Below are positions 36,786 to 45,897 of a stretch of 64,000 nucleotides of DNA, in pieces (the first letter of the stretch is position 1; each line of letters starts with the position of its first letter). The position numbers and the translations under genes are program-made. The DNA comes from Glutamicibacter sp. PS. GTDB lineage: Bacteria > Actinomycetota > Actinomycetes > Actinomycetales > Micrococcaceae. Below the pieces are notes generated by a model that made no database searches, had not been told where the DNA came from, and saw only the letters and a program-made list of their open reading frames with translations. The stretch covers positions 2,607,610 through 2,671,609 of the forward strand of contig JANCMB010000001.1 of the NCBI GenBank assembly GCA_031317595.1, read 5' to 3'.

Positions 36786-37180
36786 TAGCGCCCCTTTATA
36801 CACGTTTAAAGATTTTAAATTTAGTGCTGACCTCAGCTTAAGGCTCCATCGAAGAGCCGTCAATGGAGCCTCACGGCCGTTGGAAGTCGCTCTCTTAAAA
36901 CCTCCGCACAACTATGCCACGCGTCAGATAACCAATTCAGGCAATCTTCGAAATCCCTTTTCTTGGCCTGATGCAAAGAAGCCACACGGCAGCAGGAAGG
37001 GCCCGCAAATGCGGGCCCTTCCTGCTGCCGATTCACAGCCAAACTATTCAATACGCCGGGACACCGATGACTGCGCACCGTGGTCTTGTCCACGAACATT
37101 CGTCCCGCGCTCTAATTCGATCTCGTACCATCCCTGCCACGCGGTATGTTCGACGGGGGTCGCCGTGCTCGGTCGAGTAC
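36786..37180. other. Non-coding DNA between ATPase gene and nirD
   Basis: The left 40 bp are AT-rich and contain the ATPase leader and the decamer TTTTAAATTT at 36813-36822. The rest returns to normal composition and contains a very strong hairpin (36987-37030). Short ORFs here have no ribosome sites. Confidence 0.5.
36987..37030 (-). terminator. Perfect 20-bp hairpin downstream of nirD
   Basis: Arms 36987-37006 and 37011-37030 are perfectly complementary with an AAAT loop. A short T-rich CTTCTTT lies about 8 nt beyond on the minus strand, so it probably ends the nirD transcript. It may also shield the ATPase gene from read-through. Confidence 0.75.
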
Positions 37181-37558
37181 TCATGCGCCCTGCTCCATCC
37201 AGATCCAACCATCACGTTCGGTGACCTCATACACGGCCAAGGCTTCGGTGTCGGCGTTCAAGCAAATGCCGGTGTCCAGCCGGTACACCTCTTTGTGCAA
37301 CGGGCAGGCGATGGTATCCACGCGTTGTCCCTCAATGGTCGCGTCTCCGAGGATCCCCCGGGCCATCACCTTGGCTCCTAGGCTCGGGCAGTGGTGAGAG
37401 GCCGCGTAGAAGCGCCCCGCTTCGGTCCGGAACAACGCGATCTGGCGACCCTCCAGCCAAGCTGCTTCGCCCCAGCCCGGAAGCAGGTCGGAGCTACGAC
37501 AAATTGGGGCCGCTTCCTGCGACTCAGCGATGACATTTTCGATGGTTTGTGCGCTCAT
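37181..37558 (-). CDS. nirD: Nitrite reductase small subunit (Rieske-like NirD)
   Basis: This 125-aa protein has the Rieske fold: about residues 55-100 contain HHCPSLGAKVMARG and IACPLHKEVYRLDTG. Box 2 (CPLH) is intact, and box 1 has Cys but Ser where the second ligand His would be (CPS instead of CPH). NirD proteins often lack cluster ligands altogether, so this is an intermediate state. It assists NirB in NADH-dependent nitrite reduction to ammonium. Unusually, it is divergent from nirB rather than downstream of it. AAAGGA precedes ATG 37558. Confidence 0.88.
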   Translation of the reverse strand: MSAQTIENVIAESQEAAPICRSSDLLPGWGEAAWLEGRQIALFRTEAGRFYAASHHCPSLGAKVMARGILGDATIEGQRVDTIACPLHKEVYRLDTGICLNADTEALAVYEVTERDGWIWMEQGA

Positions 37559-37920
37559 CTGTGCATTCCTTTCAGCGGATTGATCCGATTGATTTCGAGC
37601 TTAATCCGTGAATGTTTCGATGGACACGTTCCTCCGTTGCCGTCGCGTAAACCATATTTCACGTCCTGCCACGAGCCTCGTTAGGCCCGATAATCCGCGA
37701 AATCTCGGGGTTCTTGCCAATGCCACCCAGTGTTGGCCCGTACGTCTGCGCAGTTCATGAGTCCATTGTGTTACGCCTGGCTCACCACCGCTCACCGAGC
37801 CGGTCAGAGGAATTTGCTGTGACCGAAACATCTGGGTAATTCCGGGGCAAACATGAATTTATAGGCTTTTCGCAACGAAACAAACCCCTTCAGGGAAAAC
37901 GAGCGATAGTGGGAGAGACC
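37559..37920. promoter_or_regulatory. nirD-nirB divergent intergenic region
   Basis: This 362-bp spacer between divergent nitrite reductase genes contains no credible ORF. It must carry both promoters and presumably nitrate or nitrogen control sites. A CAACGAAACAAAC tract at about 37870-37882 and GAAACATTCACGG (minus, near 37605) contain GAAAC half-sites of the GlnR type, but no properly spaced GTNAC partner was found. Confidence 0.4.
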
Positions 37921-40542
37921 ATGGGCGCACAGAGCGTTGAACGCAGCATCATCGTGATCGGCGGCGGCCCCGCCGCGCACCGATTTACCGAGGCACTCGC
38001 CAGCCGTGCGCCGAGCGGGGTGCATCTGAGAGTACTCACCGAGGAAAAGCACCTGCCCTACGACCGCGTGGCTCTTTCCCAGGCGCTCACCGCCCCGGAT
38101 GTTGACCTCACCCTGGGCGATGCCTCCCTGTGGGAGGCACAGAACATCACCCTAGAGACCAATGCTCAGGTGACCGAGCTGGATCCCGCCAAGCGCCAGG
38201 TGCGCACCGCCGATGGACGCTGCTTCGAATACGACGAATTGGTTCTGGCCACCGGTTCCAACGCGGCGCGGCTGCCCATCGAGGGGGCCGAGTACACCCA
38301 CGTCTATCGCACGCTGGAGGATGTCTGGGGCATCGCCGATTCGGTCCGTGAGCTGGGCCAGTCGTTGGGCCGCGCACCGGTGGTGGCCACCATTGGTGGT
38401 GGCCTGCTCGGACTGGAAGCCGCCGCCGGTGCCAAGGCGTTGGGCGCCGAGGCGCTGATCATCGACGGCGGCAAGTGGCTCATGGGTAATCAACTCGACG
38501 AGGGAGCCGGTCAGGCGCTCGGCCGACTGATCGACGAGACCGGCCTGGTGGTTCACGGTGGTGTCTTCCCGAAGAGCATCCTTGTCGACGAGGAATGCCA
38601 GAGCCCGTCCGTGCGCGGTGTGCTGATGGCCGACGATCGCACCATCGACGCGGATATGGTCGTGGTCTCCATTGGTGTTCGCCCCCGCGACGAACTGGCC
38701 CGCGGCTACAACGAACGCGTCGAGGCTGGCGAACTTTCCGGACCGGCCTTCGGCATCGGCCCACGTGGTGGCGTTGAGATCGACGCGACCTGCGCGACCG
38801 CGGTCCCACATATTTGGGCCATCGGTGAAGTCGCCAACTTCGAGGGAATGTGCATCGGCCTGGTAGCCCCGGCCAACGCGATGGCCGAGGTGGTCGCCGA
38901 CCGGTTGCTGGGCGGCAGCGCCGAGTTCACCGGATTTGATACCGCCACCAAGCTCAAACTTTCCGGAGTGGATGTGGCCAGCTTCGGCGACGCCTTCGCC
39001 CGCACGGAGGGCGCGCTCGAGGTGGTTTACGCGGATGCGCCACGCGGGCTGTACCAGAAGCTTGTGGTCTCCGCTGATGCCAAGGTCCTGCTCGGTGGCA
39101 TCTTCGTGGGCGACGCGACGCCATATCAGTCACTACGGCCGATGCTGGGCCGCGAACTGCCCGGCGAACCCGGCGCGTACCTCTCGGCCCTCGGCGGCGA
39201 GGTGCCAGATGGAGAACTGCCCGACGATGCGGTGTTGTGCTCCTGCAACAATGTTTCGGCCGGCGCAATCCGAGATGCGGTCGGTGGTTGCGGTAGCTGC
39301 GAGGGCAAGGAGCCGGTCACCAAGCTCGCCGAGCTCAAGGGCTGCACCAAGGCCGGCACCCAGTGCGGTTCCTGTGTGCCGATGCTCAAGAAGCTCATGG
39401 AAGCCGAGCTGCGCAAGAACGGCGCCGAGGTCTCCTCGGCCATGTGTGAACACTTCGAATTCTCCCGCGCCCAACTCTTCGAGGCGGTACGCCTGGCAGG
39501 TCTGCACACATTCGGCGAGGTTATGGAACGTTTCGGTACCGGTGCCGGCTGCGATATTTGTAAGCCCGTGATCGCCTCGGTGCTCTCATCGCAAACTTCG
39601 GCCCACCCCATGGAGGCGGGGCTGGCCGGTGCGCAAGACACCAACGACCGTGTGATGGCCAATATGCAAAAGGACGGCACCTACTCGGTGGTGCCGCGTA
39701 TCCCCGGTGGTGAAATTACCCCGGAGAAGCTGGCGGTGATCGCCCGAGTTGCCCAGAAGTACGGGCTGTACACCAAGCTCACCGGTGGTCTGCGCATCGA
39801 CATGTTCGGCGCCCGGCTCGAACAACTGCCGGAGATCTGGCGCGAACTGGTGGAGGCAGGGTTCGAATCGGGCCACGCTTACGGCAAGTCGCTGCGTAAC
39901 GTCAAAACCTGCGTGGGCTCCTCCTGGTGCCGCTACGGCATGCTCGATTCGGTGGCCATGGGTATTGAGATCGAGTTGCGTTACCGTGGCCTGCGGGCGC
40001 CGCACAAGCTGAAGATGGGTGTCTCGGGCTGTGCCCGCGAATGCGCCGAAGCGCGCGGCAAGGACGTCGGCGTGATCGCCACCGCCGAGGGATGGAACCT
40101 GTATGTGGGCGGTAACGGCGGCGCGAACCCGGCCCACGCTCAACTGTTGGCCGGCGGGCTCGATGACCGCACGCTCCTGCGCTACATCGACCGCTACCTG
40201 ATGTACTACATCCGTACCGCCGACAAACTCCAGCGTACGGCGCACTGGGTGCAGGACCTCGAGGGCGGGATCGACATGGTCCGTTCCGTGGTGGTTGACG
40301 ATGCGCTCGGCCTGGCGGCGGATCTGGATGAGGCCATGGAACGGCATGTGGAGAACTACGAAGATGAATGGGCCGCCACGCTGGCCGACCCGGAGAAGCT
40401 CAAGCGTTTCCGTTCCTTCGTCAACGCACCGAACTTGGCCGACCCGGATCTGGAGTACGTGCCCGAGCGCGGTCAGCACCGTCCGGCCGGGCCGGTGTCA
40501 CTTGGTTCCACCATTGCGGTGGGTGCTCCGGCCCAGCCGTAG
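37921..40542 (+). CDS. nirB: Nitrite reductase [NAD(P)H] large subunit
   Basis: This 873-aa cytosolic siroheme enzyme carries out the six-electron reduction of nitrite to ammonium. Domains in order are FAD (VIGGGPAAHRF), NAD (VVATIGGGLLGLEAAAGAKALG), a rubredoxin-reductase-like C-terminal part, BFD [2Fe-2S] (LCSCNN..GTQCGSC), a second BFD-like stretch (GAGCDIC) and two nitrite/sulfite reductase ferredoxin-like halves. The siroheme-[4Fe-4S] ligands TCVGSSWC and GCARECAEA lie near residues 660-710. ATG 37921 is chosen over GTG 37909 because GGGAGAG lies just before it. Siroheme biosynthesis genes are not in the window. Confidence 0.93.
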   Translation: MGAQSVERSIIVIGGGPAAHRFTEALASRAPSGVHLRVLTEEKHLPYDRVALSQALTAPDVDLTLGDASLWEAQNITLETNAQVTELDPAKRQVRTADGRCFEYDELVLATGSNAARLPIEGAEYTHVYRTLEDVWGIADSVRELGQSLGRAPVVATIGGGLLGLEAAAGAKALGAEALIIDGGKWLMGNQLDEGAGQALGRLIDETGLVVHGGVFPKSILVDEECQSPSVRGVLMADDRTIDADMVVVSIGVRPRDELARGYNERVEAGELSGPAFGIGPRGGVEIDATCATAVPHIWAIGEVANFEGMCIGLVAPANAMAEVVADRLLGGSAEFTGFDTATKLKLSGVDVASFGDAFARTEGALEVVYADAPRGLYQKLVVSADAKVLLGGIFVGDATPYQSLRPMLGRELPGEPGAYLSALGGEVPDGELPDDAVLCSCNNVSAGAIRDAVGGCGSCEGKEPVTKLAELKGCTKAGTQCGSCVPMLKKLMEAELRKNGAEVSSAMCEHFEFSRAQLFEAVRLAGLHTFGEVMERFGTGAGCDICKPVIASVLSSQTSAHPMEAGLAGAQDTNDRVMANMQKDGTYSVVPRIPGGEITPEKLAVIARVAQKYGLYTKLTGGLRIDMFGARLEQLPEIWRELVEAGFESGHAYGKSLRNVKTCVGSSWCRYGMLDSVAMGIEIELRYRGLRAPHKLKMGVSGCARECAEARGKDVGVIATAEGWNLYVGGNGGANPAHAQLLAGGLDDRTLLRYIDRYLMYYIRTADKLQRTAHWVQDLEGGIDMVRSVVVDDALGLAADLDEAMERHVENYEDEWAATLADPEKLKRFRSFVNAPNLADPDLEYVPERGQHRPAGPVSLGSTIAVGAPAQP

Positions 40543-40554
40543 GCTGACGGGTTT

Positions 40555-40824
40555 TTACTCCTCGGCTTCCTCGGCCCAGCGCCTGGCCCGGGCGTTGAGC
40601 TGAGCGGCCAGGGCCTGCAGGTCCGCGTCCTTCCCGGCGCGGGCCACGGCTAGGCCGAGCAGGAAGGTGCTCAGCGGTGCCGCAGGGCGGGCCACGGTAT
40701 GTGCCACCTGTCCGGCGACACCCAGAATGGTGTCGATATTAACCTCGGAGATATCCAGCTGGAGCTCTTCGCCGGCGGCCTGTAGCCAGGGAATCAGTGC
40801 CTCCGCGGGGAGATGTTCTGCCAT
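40555..40824 (-). CDS. DUF6457-like small protein of the molybdenum cofactor cluster
   Basis: This 89-aa acidic, helical protein (LPAEALIPWLQAAGEELQLDISEVNIDTILGVAGQVAHTVARPAAP..) resembles small proteins encoded next to mobA or moaA in many actinobacteria, for which I recall the label DUF6457. It has no catalytic motif. It is last in the minus-strand run xdhABC-moeA-mobA, 20 nt after mobA, which suggests an accessory role in MoCo insertion or storage. ATG 40824 has GAAAGGA upstream. It converges on nirB with a 12-bp gap. Confidence 0.7.
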   Translation of the reverse strand: MAEHLPAEALIPWLQAAGEELQLDISEVNIDTILGVAGQVAHTVARPAAPLSTFLLGLAVARAGKDADLQALAAQLNARARRWAEEAEE

Positions 40825-40844
40825 GATCGTCAATCCTTTCCTCG

Positions 40845-41441
40845 TTAACTTTGTGGAGTAGATGGTGGGAGGTCCTGTGCGCGGGCTGCGGCCAGGGCCT
40901 CGGGAGTATCCAGGTCGGCGCAGAGCGCATTCTCGACCGGTAACTTGCGCAACTCAAGCTCGGCCAGCACGGCGCGCAAGGGCGCGTTGTCCAGCCGCGG
41001 CCCGAGTGCGGCGCAACCGTCACGCAGTGCCTGTACCCGGTAGCATCCGGCCAGCCACTGCACCCGCTCGTCCTCGTCGACCAGTACCACACCGTCGGCT
41101 CCCCGTTGCTTCATCGCCTCGCGCAGGCGTTCAATGAGCGCTTCGGGATGCTGAAGATCGCAGGGTAGGATCATCACCCACTCGGTGGCTAGCTGCGGCA
41201 ATCCGGCGGCGATGGAGGCCAAGGGCCCGGTAAAGGGTGGGTCTTCGCGCACCACCAGATCGGCCTGATCCCCGGTGTGCTCCGGACCAATCACGATCAC
41301 CGGGCGAGCCTCGGCGTGGGCGGCGGCGGACACCACGCGGTCCACGAGCCGCTGGCCGTGCAGCAGCAGCGTGGCCTTCTCAACTCCCCCGAGCCGCCGT
41401 GACCGGCCACCGGCGAGCACCAGCGTCGAACACCAATTCAT
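40845..41441 (-). CDS. mobA: Molybdenum cofactor guanylyltransferase
   Basis: This 198-aa nucleotidyltransferase attaches GMP to molybdopterin to give the guanine dinucleotide cofactor needed by the nitrate reductase. N-terminal LVLAGGRSRRLGGVEKA is the GTP-binding loop of the family; VREDPPFTGPLASIAAGL and LPCDLQHPEAL are also diagnostic. Xanthine dehydrogenases of the usual type use plain or cytosine-modified cofactor, and a MobA/MocA-type difference cannot be excluded from sequence. It overlaps moeA (ATGA 41438-41441). Confidence 0.87.
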   Translation of the reverse strand: MNWCSTLVLAGGRSRRLGGVEKATLLLHGQRLVDRVVSAAAHAEARPVIVIGPEHTGDQADLVVREDPPFTGPLASIAAGLPQLATEWVMILPCDLQHPEALIERLREAMKQRGADGVVLVDEDERVQWLAGCYRVQALRDGCAALGPRLDNAPLRAVLAELELRKLPVENALCADLDTPEALAAARAQDLPPSTPQS

Positions 41442-42676
41442 GGGCGTAACCTCAGCACCGTGACGGTGTCCCCGACCGCCACCTCGGCGCGTTCGGGTTC
41501 CACCAGTGCGTAACCCTGAGCCGCCCCGAAACCGCCAACCGAATGTGAAATTCGGGTGGCCGCGACCGCGGGCAGGCAGCGCAACGTCGGTCCCGGTTCG
41601 AAAATGACCGGCAGAACCTGCCAGCGTCCCGGCGCCGACCGCCAGCCGAGGGCCGCGGTGGCTTGCAGGGTGGGGGTCAGCGGCTGGCTGGCCCCCTGTA
41701 TGGCGCGCAGGGCCGGGCGGACGAAGAGTTCAAAGCTCGCCGCGGCACTGACCGGGTTGCCGGAGAGCGCGAAGATGAAGGCCCCGTTGGACAGGTGTCC
41801 GGCGGCCTGATGCTGCCCCGGGCGCATCGCGACGCGCAGCTGCCGCACTTCCGGCTCGTCGATCAGCGCGGCACGCATGACATCGTGGGTTCCTGGCCCT
41901 ACCCCGCCGGTGGTGATGATGACCTCGTGTTGCTGGGCCAGCTCATCCAGTAACGCCTGCACCTGCGCCAGTTCATCCGGGCAATGCCGCACGCTGACCT
42001 GTGCTATCCCGGATTCGGCGAGGAGTCCGGCGATCAGTTGGGAATTGGATTCGGGGATCTGCCCGCGGCGCAGCGTGCTGCCGGGGGCAGCCAGTTCGGC
42101 CCCGGTGACCAGCACCGCCACGCGCGGTGCCCGATGCACGAGCACTTCGTGCACCCCGGCGGCGGCCAGCGCCGAGCGACGCACCGCGCTGAGTTCATCT
42201 CCCGCCCGGGCCACCGTGGCCCCGGCGAGCAGATCTTCTCCGGCCGCGCGCACCTCTTGACCGGCGGGCGCCTCGTCGGTGAGCGATACGTGATGCTGCG
42301 CCCACTGCCCCGGCCCGGATTCGCCACTGGAATGTTCCACGCGAACGATGGCATCCGCATCGCTGGGCAGCGGCGCACCGGTCATAATACGCACCGCCTG
42401 CCCGGCGGCCAACGGCGGATCCCAGTCGCTGCCGGCGGCGACCTCACCGAGTACCCGAAGGCTCACCGGTGCCGCTTCACTGGCACCGCGGGTGTCCTCG
42501 CTGCGCACCGCGTAACCGTCCATCGCCGAATTGTCCCAGAGTGGCAGCGAGTGTACGGCGCTGACATCTTCGGCCAGAATCAGCCCCTGGGCGGCAGAAA
42601 GCGGCAGACGCTGCACCTCGGTGCGGCCGATGCGCTGCATAATCCAGTCACGGTGTTCCTGCGGGCTAACCCCCAT
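41438..42676 (-). CDS. moeA: Molybdopterin molybdotransferase MoeA (copy 1)
   Basis: This 412-aa enzyme inserts molybdate into adenylylated molybdopterin. MoeA landmarks: SLPLWDNSAMDGYAVRSEDT, VRIMTGAPLPSDADAIVRVE, the MoCF/Gephyrin nucleotide site IITTGGVGPGTHDVMRAAL and LSGNPVSAAASFELFVRPAL. It lies between xdhC and mobA, so this copy is tied to the xanthine dehydrogenase operon; a second moeA lies in the moa cluster at 59044. GAAAGG precedes ATG 42676. Confidence 0.9.
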   Translation of the reverse strand: MGVSPQEHRDWIMQRIGRTEVQRLPLSAAQGLILAEDVSAVHSLPLWDNSAMDGYAVRSEDTRGASEAAPVSLRVLGEVAAGSDWDPPLAAGQAVRIMTGAPLPSDADAIVRVEHSSGESGPGQWAQHHVSLTDEAPAGQEVRAAGEDLLAGATVARAGDELSAVRRSALAAAGVHEVLVHRAPRVAVLVTGAELAAPGSTLRRGQIPESNSQLIAGLLAESGIAQVSVRHCPDELAQVQALLDELAQQHEVIITTGGVGPGTHDVMRAALIDEPEVRQLRVAMRPGQHQAAGHLSNGAFIFALSGNPVSAAASFELFVRPALRAIQGASQPLTPTLQATAALGWRSAPGRWQVLPVIFEPGPTLRCLPAVAATRISHSVGGFGAAQGYALVEPERAEVAVGDTVTVLRLRP

Positions 42677-42742
42677 GCCGGGCTACCTTTCGTCGACGTC
42701 ACTTGTAGTATCGCACTGACAGGTCGCCGTCGGGACGAAAGA

Positions 42743-43540
42743 TTACGCGGCCGTGGGTGCGCGCCGAGCGAGCAGTTCGGCGGCCACCGAGACCGCGATC
42801 GTTGCCGGCTGTTTGCCGGCCACTTCGGGGATTCCGATAGGGCATTGGATCCGCTCGATGGCGGCCCGGTCGTGGCCGAGTTCGCCGAGCTTCTTAATGA
42901 AGCGCTGCCATTTCGCCTTGGACCCGATCAGCCCAATCGAGCCGAGCTGAGGGTGCCGCAGTGCGGCATCACACAGGTGCAGGTCCTCGGCATGATCGTG
43001 GGTCATGATCAGCACGTCGGTTCCGGCCGGCAGCCGTGAAATAGCCTCCTCACCGAGCACCGCGACCTCCGCATGAATGCGGGCCACCGCCGGTTCCAGC
43101 ACCGGCAACGCATCAAGAAACTCGGGCCGCGAATCACTCAACATCAGATCGAGATCGTGACGCGAGAGAATGCGTGCCAGTTCCAGCCCCACATGGCCCA
43201 CCCCGAAGATCGCCACGGTGTGGGCCTGAGCCAGTGGTTCGAGCAAAATGCTCACCTCGCCTCCACAGCATTGGCGGCCGTATTTCGCCGGTGCCTTGTC
43301 GTTGAGCCGCAGCTCGAGCAGTTCGGGAGTGCGGACCCCCTCGTTGAGCATGTCGCGGGCCCGGTTGACCGCCACCATTTCGAGATTGCCGCCGCCGATG
43401 GTTTCGTAGATTTCATCGGCGGCGACCACCATTTTCGCCCCGGCCTCGCGCGGGGCGTGGCCCCGCACGGCAGCCAGGGTGACCAGTACCGCCGCTCGCC
43501 GCTCGCCACGCAATCGGGCGACGGCGTCGATCCAGGTCAT
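42743..43540 (-). CDS. xdhC: XdhC-family molybdenum cofactor chaperone
   Basis: This 265-aa protein combines an N-terminal XdhC/CoxI domain (RRAAVLVTLAAVRGHAPREAGAKMVV) with a C-terminal Rossmann domain (TVAIFGVGHVGLELARILSRHDLDLMLSDSR). In Rhodobacter, XdhC binds and protects MoCo and supplies its sulfurated form to xanthine dehydrogenase. It overlaps xdhB by ATGA (43537-43540), with moeA following 66 nt later. The conserved QCCGGE motif is present (YGRQCCGGEVSIL). Confidence 0.9.
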   Translation of the reverse strand: MTWIDAVARLRGERRAAVLVTLAAVRGHAPREAGAKMVVAADEIYETIGGGNLEMVAVNRARDMLNEGVRTPELLELRLNDKAPAKYGRQCCGGEVSILLEPLAQAHTVAIFGVGHVGLELARILSRHDLDLMLSDSRPEFLDALPVLEPAVARIHAEVAVLGEEAISRLPAGTDVLIMTHDHAEDLHLCDAALRHPQLGSIGLIGSKAKWQRFIKKLGELGHDRAAIERIQCPIGIPEVAGKQPATIAVSVAAELLARRAPTAA

Positions 43541-45897
43541 GACGTGGCGCTCGCGGCCTCTGCCACGGCTGGTTCGCGCACCGACTCGATCGCCCAGAAC
43601 ACCGCTTCGGGGGTGGCCGGCGAGGCCAACTCGACGCTCGCCCCGGGGGTGCCGAAGGCAGCCACGGCCTGGCGCAACGCCTCGCGGACCGAGAAGGCCA
43701 GCATCAGCGGCGGCTCACCCACGGCTTTGGAACCGTACACGGCCCCTTCCTCATGGGCCTTATCCAGCAACGCGATGTTGAATTCCTCGGGCATTTCCGA
43801 GAAGCTCGGGATCTTGTAGGTGCTGGCCGCCTGCGTGGCCAGGCGCCCGCGCGTGGGCCGGTCGGAGGTATCCCAGCGCAGATCCTCGAGGGTCATCCAC
43901 CCGGCACCCTGCACGAATCCGCCTTCGATTTGTCCGATGTCGATCAGCGGGGAGAGCGAATCTCCCACGTCATGCACGATGTCGACGCGACGTAGCGTAT
44001 AGGAGCCATCGAAGCGGCTGACTTCCACCTCGCTGGCGGCCACCCCGTAGGCGAAGTACTTAAAGGGTTCGCCGGTCATAATGCTCAGATCCCAATGCAG
44101 CCCCTCGGTGCGGTAGAACCCGGCGGCGGATAGCTGGATCCGCTGGAAGTAGGCGGCCTTGACCAGTTCTTCCCAGCTGATGGTGGCCTTGGTGCTCAGT
44201 CCGCTGACCAGCCCACGTTCGAAGCGCACCTCATGGGCGGGCACCCCGAGCTTCCCGGCGGCGACCTGCGCCAGTCGTGCCTGAATCTGCTCGCACGCGT
44301 CCTTAACCGCTCCACCGTTCAGGTCGCTACCGGAGCTGGCCGCGGTGGCCGAGGTGTTCGGGACCTTATCGGTGCGCGTGGGGGCCAGCCGCACCGTGGA
44401 CATCGGCACGCCGAGCGTGGTGGCGGCCACCTGCAACATCTTGGTGTGCAGTCCCTGCCCCATTTCCGTTCCGCCGTGCGTAACCAGTACCGAACCGTCC
44501 TTATACACCAGCACGAGGGCCCCGCCCTGGTTGAAGGCGGTGAGGTTAAAGGAGATACCGAATTTCACCGGGGTCAGCGCCAAGGCACGCTTGCTGTGCT
44601 CATGGGTGGCGTTGTATTCGGCGATCTCGGCTTCGCGGCGCTCAATCTCGGCTTGATCGATAACCTGTTGCCAGGCCGCATCGATCCTCTCCGGGTGGCG
44701 TACCGGCTGGTAGTACGGGGAGTCCTGTCCCTCGGTGTAGAAATTGCGCCGACGCAGCTCACGCGGCGAGAGGCCCAACTGCGGGGCCACTCGACCCAAG
44801 ATGTCCTCCATGACCAGCATGCCTTGCGGCCCGCCGAAGCCGCGGAACGCGGTCTGCGAGGTTTTGTGGCATTTGGCCACCCGACCGTGCACCTTAATAT
44901 TCGGCACCCAGTAGGCGTTGTCGATATGGCACATGGCGCGGGTGAGCACCGGCTCGGATAGATCCAGCGACCAGCCGCCATCGGCGGTGAGCGTGGCGTC
45001 GAGGGCGAGAATTTTTCCTTCGGCGGTGAAGCCAATCTTCCAGCGCGAATGGAAGCCGTGACGCTTGCCGGTCATCGTCATATCCAAGGTACGGTTCAGC
45101 CGCACCCGGACCGGGCGCCCGGTCAACGTGGCGCCCAGGGCAGCCACCGCGGCATAGCCGTGCGGCTGCATTTCCTTGCCACCAAAGGCACCGCCCATGC
45201 GCAACACCTGCACGCTGATCTGGTGGGCCGGAATGCCCAGCACATGCGAGACGATGTCCTGGGTTTCGGTCGGGTGCTGGGTCGAGGAGTGGATCATGAT
45301 CTGTCCACCCTCGTCCACGTAGGCCAGCGAGTTCTGGGTCTCGAGGTAGAAATGTTCCTGACCGGCGAACTCAAACTCGCCTTCGAAAATATGCGCCGCG
45401 TCCGCGAAGGCGGCCTCGGTGTCGCCCTTGTCGATAACCGGCTGCACGCCGTGGAAGCTGTTCGCGGCGATCGCATCCTGAATGCTGATCAGGGATTCAA
45501 GCGCCTCGAATTCGACGGTGACGGCGGCGGCGCCGGCCTTCGCCGCTTCGAGATCTTCGCCGAGTACCCAGGCCAGTGGCTGACCATAGAACATGATCTC
45601 GTCGGTGGGCAGCATCGGCTCATCGTGCTTAGCGCCCTGATCGTTGACCCCGGGGATGTCCGCGGCGGTCAATACCCGGACCACACCGGGGATGCGCAGG
45701 GCCGGTGCGACATCGAGCGAGAGCAGCTTGGCGTGGGCAATGGTGGATTGCACCGGGTAGGCGTGTAGCACGCCGACCATGCGACCTACGAGGTCGTCGG
45801 TGTACAGCGCGGTGCCGGTGACGTGGGCGGCCGCGGACTCATGTGCGTGGCTTTCGCCGACGATCGGGTTATGTGGGCGTTGCGAGAGGTGGCTCAT
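43537..45897 (-). CDS. xdhB: Xanthine dehydrogenase molybdenum-binding subunit
   Basis: This 786-aa large subunit of a bacterial two-chain xanthine dehydrogenase converts hypoxanthine and xanthine to urate. Seen are the TGTALYTDDL start of the hammerhead domain, MGGAFGGKEMQ, AFRGFGGPQGML, the Q-containing HGGTEMGQGLHTK and the terminal catalytic-glutamate motif VGEPPLMLAFSVREAL. Those active-site residues favour purine hydroxylation over CO or aldehyde oxidation. It overlaps both neighbours by 4 bp in the order xdhA-xdhB-xdhC. Confidence 0.92.
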   Translation of the reverse strand: MSHLSQRPHNPIVGESHAHESAAAHVTGTALYTDDLVGRMVGVLHAYPVQSTIAHAKLLSLDVAPALRIPGVVRVLTAADIPGVNDQGAKHDEPMLPTDEIMFYGQPLAWVLGEDLEAAKAGAAAVTVEFEALESLISIQDAIAANSFHGVQPVIDKGDTEAAFADAAHIFEGEFEFAGQEHFYLETQNSLAYVDEGGQIMIHSSTQHPTETQDIVSHVLGIPAHQISVQVLRMGGAFGGKEMQPHGYAAVAALGATLTGRPVRVRLNRTLDMTMTGKRHGFHSRWKIGFTAEGKILALDATLTADGGWSLDLSEPVLTRAMCHIDNAYWVPNIKVHGRVAKCHKTSQTAFRGFGGPQGMLVMEDILGRVAPQLGLSPRELRRRNFYTEGQDSPYYQPVRHPERIDAAWQQVIDQAEIERREAEIAEYNATHEHSKRALALTPVKFGISFNLTAFNQGGALVLVYKDGSVLVTHGGTEMGQGLHTKMLQVAATTLGVPMSTVRLAPTRTDKVPNTSATAASSGSDLNGGAVKDACEQIQARLAQVAAGKLGVPAHEVRFERGLVSGLSTKATISWEELVKAAYFQRIQLSAAGFYRTEGLHWDLSIMTGEPFKYFAYGVAASEVEVSRFDGSYTLRRVDIVHDVGDSLSPLIDIGQIEGGFVQGAGWMTLEDLRWDTSDRPTRGRLATQAASTYKIPSFSEMPEEFNIALLDKAHEEGAVYGSKAVGEPPLMLAFSVREALRQAVAAFGTPGASVELASPATPEAVFWAIESVREPAVAEAASATS

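Noticed and set aside
36987-37030. Long perfect inverted repeat as a mobile-element end
   Set aside because: A single hairpin with a 4-nt loop just after nirD is better explained as a terminator; no second copy or transposase is present.
37850-37890. GlnR operator in front of nirB
   Set aside because: Only GAAAC half-sites are present; the GTNAC half-site at the required 6-nt spacing is missing.
39861-39872. GGTTCGAATC-like string resembling a tRNA T-loop
   Set aside because: It is inside nirB coding sequence in frame, with no acceptor or anticodon stem around it.
41984-43039. 351-codon plus-strand ORF across moeA and xdhC
   Set aside because: It runs antisense through two well-supported genes and has no recognisable domain or ribosome site.
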